Shown one piece after another: positions 17,881 to 26,111 of a DNA stretch of 64,000 nucleotides (position 1 is the first letter of the stretch; the number at the start of each line of letters is the position of its first letter). The notes beneath the pieces were generated by a model. It ran no database searches, was not told the DNA's origin, and worked only from the letters and a program-made list of their open reading frames with translations. Source of the DNA: CADEEN01 sp963816315 (GTDB lineage: Bacteria; Pseudomonadota; Gammaproteobacteria; Burkholderiales; Burkholderiaceae_C); the NCBI GenBank assembly GCA_963816315.1, contig CAWFJZ010000039.1, positions 184,996 through 248,995 on the forward strand. Direction: 5' to 3'. Both the position numbers and the translations under genes were made by a program.

Positions 17881-20466
17881 CATGACTCTTGCTCTGCCCT
17901 CGCGCATCGCATCCCTGTGCACCTGTCGGCGGCACTGACCTTGACGGCTTGTGGCGGAGATGACGATCCCCAACCCGCCGCGGCCGTCGATGCGCGCTCG
18001 ACTCTGGCCTTCGGCCCTTGCGCTGTGCCCATCGCCGACCCGTCGGCGGTGTGCGGCACGCTCACCGTTGCGGAAGACCGCGACGACAAGACCAGCCGCC
18101 TGATCGGTTTGCCGTTCGCTCTTCTGCCAGCGAAGGCGACCGCGAAGGCAAACGACCCGGTCGTGATCTTCACCGGCGGCCCTGGCATCAGCCCATTGCG
18201 TGTCATCGGTGACATCCCGGCCGAGGACTTGCAGCAGTTCCCGCTGCGCCAGCAGCGCGACGTGATCGTGATGACGCAGCGCGGCACCGACCTGACCACG
18301 CCGCAGAGCCTGGACTGCAACGAGCTCGTACTCGACTTCGCCGGCGGTCAACGTTTTGCCTCGGAAGAAGCCGTCATCAACGCCGCCACCGCCTGCCGTG
18401 ACCGGCTGGTGGCCGCGGGTGTCAAGCTCAGCAGCTACACAACGAAGGTGATCGCCCGAGACATGGAAGACCTGCGCGTGCTGCTCGGTGCCCAACGTGG
18501 CTTCAAGCAGTGGAACCTCGTCGGCTCGTCCTACGGCTCCAAGCTCGCGCAGGCCTATGTGCGCGACATGCCGCAGGGTGTGCGCAGCGTGGTCTATGAC
18601 GGTCCGTTCCCTTTGGCGGAGCGGGACCTGTACTACGCCGGCCAACTCGACGCCCTGAGCAATGTCATCGAAGCGTGCAATGCGCAAGCCGACTGCGCTG
18701 CGGCCTACCCCGATCTGCGCAACCGATTCGCCAGTGCTATCGAGCGGCTCGAGACCACACCCGAGGTGGTGCGAGGCGTGCCCGTGCGCGGCCACGAACT
18801 GCTCAATGCCGTGCGCGGCGCGTTGGCCACCCCGCAAGCCGAGTACGGCAAGTTGCCGCTGTTCATGGACCGCATCGCCAAGGGTGATCTGGCCGGCGCC
18901 GACAGCGTGCTGCCGTTTGTCTTCAACCTCATCCTGGCGATCAATCCGGAAGGCATGTTCTATACCGTGTCCTGCACCGACGATGCGGGCTTGACCACGG
19001 CGTCGAGCAACGAGCTGCCGGCGGGTGGTGCAGGCTGGCCCGACGCCGTGCGGCGCCTGATCGCCAAGAACGGCACCGGCCTGCAAGCGCGCACCTGCCC
19101 GCTGTGGACGCAAGGGCAAACCTTGTCCGCGGACGTGCTGCGCCCGTTGCGCAGCGACATCCCCTCGCTCATCACCGTGGGCCAGTTCGACGGCTCGACA
19201 CCCACCACCAGCGCCGACGCCCTGCTCGCCGGCCTCGGCCGCGCGCAGAAGGTGGTGTTCACGGGCCGTGGGCATGGCTTGCTCGAGAGCGACGCCTGCA
19301 TGCTGCAGGTGGCGGCTTCTTTCCTCGACGACCCGACCCAGGTGCCCGACACATCCTGCATCGACACACCGGACAGCCTGCGCTTCACCACGCCCACCAC
19401 CGTCAACGCTCAGACGCTGGCGTTGCAGAACCGCATCGCGGAGTTCCTGCGCTTGCAGCCGCTCGCGCCCAGCGTGATGGCGCAAGTTGAAGTCCCCGGC
19501 GCGGCGTTGTCCTGGTCGGGTGCCCGAGGCGTGGTGGACCGGACCACCGGCACCCAGGTCACGACACAGACAGCGTTTCGCATTGCATCGACCACCAAGA
19601 CTTTCACGTCGGCGGCCATCCATCGTCTGGCCGAACAAGGCCTGCTCGGTCTGGACGATGCGATCTCCAAACATCTCGACCCGGCGACAACGCAGCTTCT
19701 GCGCGAGCGCGGCTACGAGACCGACAAGATGACCGTGGCGCACTTGCTGGCCCACACCTCGGGCCTGCCCGACCACGACGGCCCCCAGTACCAACAAGCC
19801 GTGCTGGCCGACGTGACCAAGCGCTGGACGCGGCGCGAGCAGTTGCTGTTTGGGCTCGACCGTTTTGCCAAGGCGGGTGCGCCGGGCGAGACCTTCGAAT
19901 ACTCCGACACCGGCTACATCCTGCTCGGCGAAATCATCGAGCGCAAGACGGGCACACACCTCGGCGCCGCGTATCGCAGCCTGCTCAGATTCGACGCTCT
20001 CGGCATAACATCGACCTGGATGGAAGCCTTCGAACCCGCGCCGCCCGCGCAGGCCAACTTTGCCCATGCCTATGCCAGCAACGGACTCGACTTGCGGATT
20101 GCCGACGCGACGGTGGACACCTGGGGCGGCGGCGGCCTGGTCTCCACCGTGGGTGACCTGACAACGTTCATCCGCGCCTTGCTCGAAGGGCGCGTGGTCT
20201 CACCCGCATCGCTGGTCTCGATGCAAACGCCGGCGACGATACCGATCATCGGACGTGGCATCTACTTGTCGTCGCTCGGCACGCAAAGCTGTTGGGGCCA
20301 TGAGGGCTTCTGGGGCGTTGGCATGTACTACTGCCCCGAGTCGCGCATCAGCGTCTCGCTGGCGATCAACCTGGCGGTGCTCGGAGAGCCGGGCGAAAAC
20401 TTCGATCCAACGCTGTTCAGTCCGGCGGCCTTGGCCGGCAGGCTGGTCGAGTTGGTTTCACGTTAG
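17881..20466 (+). CDS. Lipoprotein fusing a TAP-like alpha/beta hydrolase and a serine beta-lactamase-like domain (one early frameshift)
   Basis: About 860 residues, two hydrolase domains in one chain. After the ATG at 17881 (MTLALPSRIAS) a base is lost near 17922; in the resumed frame LSAALTLTAC is a lipobox with Cys at its end. Domain 1 (to about residue 520) is an alpha/beta hydrolase with the nucleophile elbow VGSSYGSKL, the C-terminal TAP block TVGQFDGSTPTTSAD and a late His in FTGRGHGL. Domain 2 (from about 540) is a class C beta-lactamase/D-aminopeptidase-like fold with the SxxK motif ASTTKTFTS and YSDTGYILLGE where YxN is expected. The two domains could act on the same peptide or ester. 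Its stop is 14 bp from the convergent choice-of-anchor-I gene. Confidence 0.8.
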   Translation, partial: HDSCSALAHRIPVHLSAALTLTACGGDDDPQPAAAVDARSTLAFGPCAVPIADPSAVCGTLTVAEDRDDKTSRLIGLPFALLPAKATAKANDPVVIFTGGPGISPLRVIGDIPAEDLQQFPLRQQRDVIVMTQRGTDLTTPQSLDCNELVLDFAGGQRFASEEAVINAATACRDRLVAAGVKLSSYTTKVIARDMEDLRVLLGAQRGFKQWNLVGSSYGSKLAQAYVRDMPQGVRSVVYDGPFPLAERDLYYAGQLDALSNVIEACNAQADCAAAYPDLRNRFASAIERLETTPEVVRGVPVRGHELLNAVRGALATPQAEYGKLPLFMDRIAKGDLAGADSVLPFVFNLILAINPEGMFYTVSCTDDAGLTTASSNELPAGGAGWPDAVRRLIAKNGTGLQARTCPLWTQGQTLSADVLRPLRSDIPSLITVGQFDGSTPTTSADALLAGLGRAQKVVFTGRGHGLLESDACMLQVAASFLDDPTQVPDTSCIDTPDSLRFTTPTTVNAQTLALQNRIAEFLRLQPLAPSVMAQVEVPGAALSWSGARGVVDRTTGTQVTTQTAFRIASTTKTFTSAAIHRLAEQGLLGLDDAISKHLDPATTQLLRERGYETDKMTVAHLLAHTSGLPDHDGPQYQQAVLADVTKRWTRREQLLFGLDRFAKAGAPGETFEYSDTGYILLGEIIERKTGTHLGAAYRSLLRFDALGITSTWMEAFEPAPPAQANFAHAYASNGLDLRIADATVDTWGGGGLVSTVGDLTTFIRALLEGRVVSPASLVSMQTPATIPIIGRGIYLSSLGTQSCWGHEGFWGVGMYYCPESRISVSLAINLAVLGEPGENFDPTLFSPAALAGRLVELVSR

Positions 20467-20480
20467 CGACGTGCGGCCGA

Positions 20481-21962
20481 TCAGTCGTCATCGTCCTCGT
20501 CGTCCGCGTCGCCCACGTCGCCCACGTCGCTGCCGGCAACCTCGTACAGCGTCGTGCTGTGCGACACCTCATGGCTCACCGCCAGGAAGTGGCGGCCCTT
20601 GCGGCTGAAGGCCGTCAAGCCCTCGGGGCTGACATCGCCGGCGCCGACGATGAAGTCGATGAAGCGCACGTCGCGCGGGTTGCTGATGTCGAACATCGCG
20701 ACCGCGCTGGTGGTGACGCGCTCCATGCCGATGAACGCGTAGGTCCGGCCGCCGATCTTGGCCAGCGCGACGCCCTCGGGCTCGACGCCTTTGTCATCGC
20801 TGCGGCTGTCGGCGTAGAGGCCGCGCTTGATCGCTTCGTCGTCGAGCAGATTGCCGCTGTCGTAAACGATCCGGCCGTCGAGGTCGCGGATCGAAAACGA
20901 CCGCGCGCCGATGCCGACCAGGTCCGTGGCGGTGCTGTCGATGATCGAGATGTTGAGACGGCGCAGCTCGGTCGGCAGGACGTTGGGGAAGCGGCTGCCG
21001 GCGCGGGCGACGTCACTGTCGTCGTTGCGCGCATCGCCTTCGTTGGCCATCACCAGGTAGCGCTGGCCGTCGTTCGCGCGGTAGTTTGCGATCGCGTCCG
21101 GCTGGTACAAGCTGCGCACGGGCACCGGGCGCAGCAGCAGTTGACCGTCCTGGTCGCTCGGGTCGATTGCATTGGCATCGCTGTTGTAGCTCTTGGTGCC
21201 CAGCGGCAGGTAGCCGACGATCTTCGCGTCGTCGATGTCGAGCACGGCGATCGCATTGTTCTCCTGCAGCGTGATCCACGCCGTTTTGCCGTTGGGGCTG
21301 ACGGTGGCGTACTCCGGTTCGATGTCAACGCTGGCCAGCTTGCCCGGGGCGATGCGCACGCCCATGGCACGCAGTGCATCGGTGCCGGCAACGTCAGCCG
21401 GGAAGCTCACCGTCGCTTCGACCTGCGGGCCATGGCGGCCGTGCAGTCGGACGATCGAGATCGAGCCGGGCGGGTCGATCTGGCTGGGCCCGGCGGGCAG
21501 ACTGCGTTCACCCTCGTTGACGACGAGCAGCCGGCGGCCATCGGGCGTGAAGGCCACCATGTCGGGCGTCGCACCGACCTGCAGGGTCGTCATCAGCGCA
21601 CGCGATTTGGCGTCGAACAGGCACAACCAGCCATCGACCTGGCCCACGGTCGCGTTGAAACTCGCGGCGACGAGGCCCTTGTGGATCGCAATCGAGTTCG
21701 GCGTGCCCACGTTCGGGCAGCTGATCGGCGCCGTCGCCGTGACGGCGCTGCCGTCCCAGGCCAGCACCTGAATGCCGGTACCGCCGATGACCCAGAGGTC
21801 GCCCGTGCGCCGGTCGTAGGCCGAGATCTCGGACGATTGGCCGGTCGTCATGTTGTCGTGCTGGAAACGCCAGACGGGGCTGGCGGTGATGGTTTGCGCC
21901 GTGGCCCAAATGGGCAGGCCAGCGGCCAGCGCGGCCACGGCCGCGAGCAAGTTGTGCTTCAT
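20481..21962 (-). CDS. Choice-of-anchor I family secreted protein
   Basis: 493 residues with signal peptide AAVAALAAGLPIWATAQ and a beta-propeller body. Blocks GVRIAPGKLASVDIEPEYATVSPNG (first part of the family motif), VTLQEN-like ITLQENNAIAVLDI, YLVMANEGDARNDDSDVARAG and PEGVALAKIGGRTYAFIGMER are characteristic of 'choice-of-anchor I' proteins, many of which are annotated as alkaline phosphatase- or phytase-like. Instead of a membrane anchor the C-terminus ends in an acidic tail (DADDEDDDD). It lies downstream of phoX but behind a likely terminator. Enzyme activity is not proven for this family. Confidence 0.78.
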   Translation of the reverse strand: MKHNLLAAVAALAAGLPIWATAQTITASPVWRFQHDNMTTGQSSEISAYDRRTGDLWVIGGTGIQVLAWDGSAVTATAPISCPNVGTPNSIAIHKGLVAASFNATVGQVDGWLCLFDAKSRALMTTLQVGATPDMVAFTPDGRRLLVVNEGERSLPAGPSQIDPPGSISIVRLHGRHGPQVEATVSFPADVAGTDALRAMGVRIAPGKLASVDIEPEYATVSPNGKTAWITLQENNAIAVLDIDDAKIVGYLPLGTKSYNSDANAIDPSDQDGQLLLRPVPVRSLYQPDAIANYRANDGQRYLVMANEGDARNDDSDVARAGSRFPNVLPTELRRLNISIIDSTATDLVGIGARSFSIRDLDGRIVYDSGNLLDDEAIKRGLYADSRSDDKGVEPEGVALAKIGGRTYAFIGMERVTTSAVAMFDISNPRDVRFIDFIVGAGDVSPEGLTAFSRKGRHFLAVSHEVSHSTTLYEVAGSDVGDVGDADDEDDDD

Positions 21963-22000
21963 GGAACAAGGAACTCCTGCAGGTTTCATAAACGAGGCTG

Positions 22001-22027
22001 AAAAAAAACGCGGCCCTGCGGCGCGTG
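22001..22027 (-). terminator. Rho-independent terminator after phoX
   Basis: On the minus strand ACGCG-CCGCAGGGC-CGCGT is followed by a run of eight T. It lies 33 bp after the phoX stop and separates it from the choice-of-anchor-I gene. The stem is short (5 bp) but the T-run is strong. Confidence 0.55.
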
Positions 22028-22060
22028 CTGGGGCTTCGGCGCGCATCGCCCCACCACCGC

Positions 22061-23980
22061 TCAACTGCCGATCACGCCGCCATCGTTCTTGCGAATGACG
22101 ACGGTTGCCGAGCGCGGCCGGCCGTCGGCGCGTTGATCGGGCCAGTTCGAAATGCGCCGCGGCTGCTCGGGCTCGCTGCGCTCGCTCGGGCTTTCGCCGG
22201 GGTGCTGGATGTTGATGAACATCGTCCTGCCGTCGGGCGTGGCGGTGGCCCCGGTGACCTCGCTTCCGGCGGGGCCAACGAGGAAGCGCCGGACCTCGCC
22301 GCTCTTCGGGTCGGCGGCGAGCATGGCGTTGTTGCCGAGCTTGGCCAGGTCGCCCTTGCCCATGGCCGACGTGCTCATGTCGCACTGGATCCACATCACG
22401 CCACGGCCATCGACCCAGAGGCCGTCGGGGCAGCCGAAGGCGTCGCCCTTGACGTTGCCCTTGGCGTCGGCACGCTCGTTGGCCGGGTCACCGGCGAGCA
22501 CGAAGTGGTTCCAGTCGAAGCTCGTGCCGTCGAAGTCGCCGCTGTCTTTCCAGCGGATGATGTTGCCCATCGTGTTGTTGGCGCGCGGGTTGGCCGCATC
22601 GACGGCGGGCTGCTTGTCGCCACCGCGGTTGCTGTTGTTGGTCAGCGTGCAATAGACATAACCCTGCGCATCGACGGCGATCCATTCCGGACGGTCCATC
22701 TTCGTCGCGCCGAGCAGGTCGCTGGCCTGGCGTGTCTTGATCAGCACCTCGCCCTGGTCGGCAAAGCCGTTGGCCGCCGTCAGCGGACCCTGGCCCTGCG
22801 TGAGCGCGATCCAGCGGCCCTTGCCGCCGGCGTCGAACTTGGCGACGTAGAGCGTGCCGTGGTCGAGCAGCGTGGCGTTGGCGGCAAAACCGCCGGGTTT
22901 GATTTTGTCGCGGCTGACGAACTTGTAGATGTACTCGAAGCGCGCGTCTTCGCCCATGTACACCACCGCGCGGCCGTCTTTGGTGACGGCGGTGGTCGCG
23001 CCTTCATGCGCGGCACGGCCGAGCGCACTGCGCTTGATGGGCGTGCTGCTCGGGTTGAACGGGTCGATCTCGACGACCCATCCAAAGCGGTTCGGCTCGT
23101 TCGGATGTTTGGTCGCATCGAAGCGCTCGTCGTGCTCGTGCCAACGGTAGCCGCCGGCGCCGCCCTTGCGCAGGCCCCAGCGCTGCTCGTGCGGCGACAA
23201 GGTGTCGCCACCGTTGAAGTAAAAGATGAAGTTCTCTTCGCAGGTGAGGTAGGTACCCCAGGGCGTGATGCCCGAGGCGCAGTTGTTGAGCGTGCCGAGC
23301 ACGCGCGTGCCGGTGGCATCCGCGGCGGTGCGCAGCAGCGCGTGGCCGGCGGCCGGGCCGCTGACCGCCATCGGCGTGTTGGCGGTGATGCGGCGCGCCC
23401 ACGGCGAGGGTTTGACGAGCGACCAGCGGCCGTCTTTCTGCTCGACCTCGACGACGGAAACGCCATGCGCGGCCTGCGCCTTGCGCACCTTGTCGCGCGA
23501 CCAGGTCTTCATGCCGTCGGCATGCAGCAGACCGTCGTCGACGTACTCGTGGTTCATCACCAACAAGCCCGAGGTCGAGCCGTTCTGCGCGAAGTAGTGG
23601 ATGCCGTCGTGGTGCATGCCGAGCTGCGTTTCCTGCTCGGCGGCGCTGTTGCCGCCGTCCCACTTGAACGCCGCGTTCTCGCCCGACAGGCCCACCGGGT
23701 CGCCCCAGGGCGCGATGACCTGCGCGCTGTAGCCCTCGGGCACCGAGATCGCATCGGCGGTGCCGAGCGGCACGCTCTTGAAGCCGAGCAAGGCGCCGCC
23801 GCTGCCGGGTGTGGCGCATCCCGCGAGCGCGGCCATGCCCGACAGCGGCGCGAGAAAACCGGTGACGGTGGCACCCAGGCCACCGCGCAACAGCGTGCGC
23901 CGCGACGGGTCGCTCAACTCATGAAGGCTGGGGTTGGACGAGCGGTTGCTGTCCTCCATCGTCGAGAAGTCTTTGGCCAT
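22061..23980 (-). CDS. phoX: Alkaline phosphatase PhoX
   Basis: Tat-exported Ca/Fe-dependent phosphomonoesterase (DUF839 family), 639 residues. N-terminus carries SRRTLLRGGLGATVTGFLAP (twin-arginine), a possible lipobox Cys in LAGC, then GMHHDGIHYFAQNG, LLVMNHEYVDD, TPWGTYLTCEENF, VYMGEDARFEYIYKF and the late CPDGLWVDGRGVMWIQCDMS block, all family hallmarks. I prefer the ATG at 23980 because the Pho box ends 49 bp upstream; the alternative ATG at 24010 would leave almost no room for a -10 element. Probably monocistronic, given the terminator after it. Substrate range is broad for the family. Confidence 0.93.
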   Translation of the reverse strand: MAKDFSTMEDSNRSSNPSLHELSDPSRRTLLRGGLGATVTGFLAPLSGMAALAGCATPGSGGALLGFKSVPLGTADAISVPEGYSAQVIAPWGDPVGLSGENAAFKWDGGNSAAEQETQLGMHHDGIHYFAQNGSTSGLLVMNHEYVDDGLLHADGMKTWSRDKVRKAQAAHGVSVVEVEQKDGRWSLVKPSPWARRITANTPMAVSGPAAGHALLRTAADATGTRVLGTLNNCASGITPWGTYLTCEENFIFYFNGGDTLSPHEQRWGLRKGGAGGYRWHEHDERFDATKHPNEPNRFGWVVEIDPFNPSSTPIKRSALGRAAHEGATTAVTKDGRAVVYMGEDARFEYIYKFVSRDKIKPGGFAANATLLDHGTLYVAKFDAGGKGRWIALTQGQGPLTAANGFADQGEVLIKTRQASDLLGATKMDRPEWIAVDAQGYVYCTLTNNSNRGGDKQPAVDAANPRANNTMGNIIRWKDSGDFDGTSFDWNHFVLAGDPANERADAKGNVKGDAFGCPDGLWVDGRGVMWIQCDMSTSAMGKGDLAKLGNNAMLAADPKSGEVRRFLVGPAGSEVTGATATPDGRTMFINIQHPGESPSERSEPEQPRRISNWPDQRADGRPRSATVVIRKNDGGVIGS

Positions 23981-24028
23981 GCGCGCTCGGTGGGTTGATG
24001 ACAAAACCATCGAGCTTTACCGAGCGAC

Positions 24029-24046
24029 GTGACAGGCGCATGACAG
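24029..24046 (-). promoter_or_regulatory. Pho box upstream of phoX
   Basis: CTGTCAT-GCGC-CTGTCAC on the minus strand, an almost perfect tandem PhoB site with 11-bp period. A TAAAGCT-like -10 lies about 9 bp further on (near 24013-24019), which would place transcription start near 24006. The strongest Pho box in the window. Confidence 0.8.
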
Positions 24047-24093
24047 CGCCTGCGCGGCCGCGCGTCGGCGCGGCCAGCACCGTCCGGCGCGCG

Positions 24094-25365
24094 TCACGCG
24101 CGCGTGATCAGCGCGCCGGCGTCGCCGACAAAGTCGCCCTGCGGCCCGGCCGCTGCGGCAGACGCGCCGTCGCACGCTTGGTCGATGGCCTGTGTCAACA
24201 GCGCTTCGAATCGGCGCACGACATCGGCCCAGCCATGCTCTTGCGCCGTGGCGCACGCAGCCGTGCCGAGTGCGCTGCGGCGCGGCGCATCGAGCGCCAG
24301 CGACAGCGCCTCGCGCGTGAAGTGCGCGCTGTCTTGCCCCGGCACCAGCACGCCGTTGCGGCCGGAGTGAATCAGTTGCCCGGCGGCGGCGCAGTCGAAC
24401 GCCACCACCGGCAAACCGCTGGCCATGGCTTCGGCGGTGACATTGCCATAGGTTTCGGTGAGGCTCGGAAAAACGAACAGATCGGCCGACGCGTAATGCG
24501 CCGCCAGGTCCTCGCCGTGCCGCTGGCCGGCAAGAATCGCGTCCGGGCAGCGCGCCTGCAAGTCGGCGCGCATCGGCCCGTCGCCGACGAAGACCAGCCG
24601 GGCTTGCGGCGCCACGCCGACGAGCGCGGCATAGGCGTCGAGCACGGTCTTCAGGTTCTTCTCCGGCGCGAGGCGGCCGACGCAAACCATCACCGGCGCG
24701 TCCGGCGCCACGCCCCACGTTTTGCGCAACGCAACGCTTCGCCGTTGCGGCGCGAACAGCTGCGTGTCCACGCCACGGCCGACGACGGTCAGGCGCTCGA
24801 AGCCCAGGCGCGACAGTTGCGCGCGCAACGACTCGGTGGGCACCATCGTGCACGCCGCGCGGTTATGGAACTTGCGCAGGTAACCCATGATTGGCCGCGC
24901 CAGCCAGCCCAGTCGGTAGTGCTGGCCATAGGCATGAAAGTTGGTGCGGAAGTCCGATGTCACGGGCAGCTTCAGGTGCCGCGCGGCCTGCAGCGCCGAC
25001 CAGCCGAGCGGCCCTTCGGTGGCGATGTGCACCACGTCGGGCCGGCGCAGCGACCACAGGTGAACCAGCGCGCGCTTGGACGGCACGCCCATGCGCAGGT
25101 TCGGATAGTTCGGGATCGGCCAGCCGCCGGTGAGGAACTCTTCGAAGCGCAAGCGTGCATCCGAGGGCGCGCTTTCTCGTTGACGCGGGCGTACCAGTTG
25201 CAGCTCGTGCTCGCGCGCGTGCAGGCCGGCGACGAGCCGCGCCAGCGATATCGCCACACCGTTGACCTCGGGCGGGTAGGTCTCGGTGACGACGGCGATG
25301 CGGTGCGAGCGCCGCCGCACCGGCAGCCGGTGAACCACGATGTCGCCCTGCAGATCGATCGTCAT
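24094..25365 (-). CDS. GT4 family glycosyltransferase (glycolipid synthesis type)
   Basis: 423-residue retaining glycosyltransferase with two Rossmann domains. N-terminal VVTETYPPEVNGVAISLARL and C-terminal VCVGRLAPEKNLKTVLDAYAAL and FVFPSLTETYGNVTAEAMAS (the E-x7-E motif) place it with MgtA/SqdX/Agt-like enzymes that glycosylate diacylglycerol or related lipids. Start ATG at 25365 (MTIDLQGD); an ATG at 25374 is also possible. A Pho box ends 24 bp upstream, and the gene is divergent from an Mpo1-like membrane protein gene that also has a Pho-box-like site. With PlcP at 34.8 kb it makes a plausible phospholipid-to-glycolipid exchange pathway. Sugar and acceptor are unknown. Confidence 0.82.
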   Translation of the reverse strand: MTIDLQGDIVVHRLPVRRRSHRIAVVTETYPPEVNGVAISLARLVAGLHAREHELQLVRPRQRESAPSDARLRFEEFLTGGWPIPNYPNLRMGVPSKRALVHLWSLRRPDVVHIATEGPLGWSALQAARHLKLPVTSDFRTNFHAYGQHYRLGWLARPIMGYLRKFHNRAACTMVPTESLRAQLSRLGFERLTVVGRGVDTQLFAPQRRSVALRKTWGVAPDAPVMVCVGRLAPEKNLKTVLDAYAALVGVAPQARLVFVGDGPMRADLQARCPDAILAGQRHGEDLAAHYASADLFVFPSLTETYGNVTAEAMASGLPVVAFDCAAAGQLIHSGRNGVLVPGQDSAHFTREALSLALDAPRRSALGTAACATAQEHGWADVVRRFEALLTQAIDQACDGASAAAAGPQGDFVGDAGALITRA

Positions 25366-25388
25366 GGCGAGCATCTTCGGCAGCCTGC

Positions 25389-25406
25389 GCAACAGTTCGA
25401 TGACAG
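25389..25406 (-). promoter_or_regulatory. Pho box upstream of the GT4 glycosyltransferase gene
   Basis: CTGTCAT-CGAA-CTGTTGC on the minus strand, period 11 bp, first half-site perfect. It ends 24 bp before the ATG at 25365. Confidence 0.6.
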
Positions 25407-25422
25407 TGGCGCCGACGCTGCG

Positions 25423-25440
25423 TCGTCACGACAGTTTCAT
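25423..25440 (+). promoter_or_regulatory. Pho-box-like repeat upstream of the Mpo1-like gene
   Basis: TCGTCAC-GACA-GTTTCAT on the plus strand, period 11 bp, each half-site about five of seven to consensus. It ends 59 bp before the ATG at 25500. With the site at 25389-25406 it makes a divergent Pho control region. Confidence 0.4.
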
Positions 25441-25499
25441 GCGTGCTCTTCACCATCGCGTCACGCAGTGCCGGGGTGCGCTGCTTCACAGGAGCGTCA

Positions 25500-26110
25500 T
25501 GAAAACTTCATTCCTGCACGAGTTGCACACGCAGCGCTGGGACGACCACCGCTACTACCACCACAGCCGTATCAACCAGAGCCTGCATCTGGTGAGCGCG
25601 ATCAGCTTCGTCATCGCCTACGGCTTGCTGTTCGTCGATCCGGCGCTGGCGGCGATTCTCGCCTGGTGCGTGTCGATGACGACGCGCCAGGCCGGCCACT
25701 TTTTCTTCGAGCCGCGCGGCTACGACGAGGTGAACCAGGCCAGCGACGAGTTCAAGGAAGAGATCAAGGTCGGCTACAACATCGAGCGCAAGATCGTGCT
25801 GATGGCGGTGTGGGCGGCCATTCCGCTGGTGCTGTGGCTGGCGCCGTCGCTGTTCGGCGCCATCGAGCCTGCCGTCGGCTTCGGCGGCTTCCTGCACGAC
25901 GTTGGCATGGCCTGGCTCGCGCTCGGCGTGGCCGGGCTGGTGTTCCGCGTCGGCCAGTTGTGGCTGGAGCAAGACCTGACCACCGGTATGGTGTGGCTGA
26001 CGAAGATCCTGACCGACCCGTTCCACGACATCTGGCTCTATCACAAGGCGCCGCTGCACCTGCTGCGCGGCGAACTGATCGATCCGATGACGCATGCGCG
26101 CAAGCGCTGA
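25500..26110 (+). CDS. Mpo1/DUF962-like integral membrane protein (tentative)
   Basis: 203 residues, about four hydrophobic segments. The N-terminal block HHSRINQSLHLVSAISF and the later RQAGHFFFEPRG recall the conserved HxxxxNxxxH and GHxxFE motifs of the Mpo1/DUF962 family, which includes an iron-dependent 2-hydroxy-fatty-acid dioxygenase in yeast. The match is by eye and distant; a fatty-acid hydroxylase-like fold is another option. The ATG at 25500 has AGGAG upstream. Divergent from the GT4 gene, 1 bp from the convergent aminotransferase stop. Context points to lipid metabolism during phosphate limitation. Confidence 0.5.
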
Positions 26111-26111
26111 G

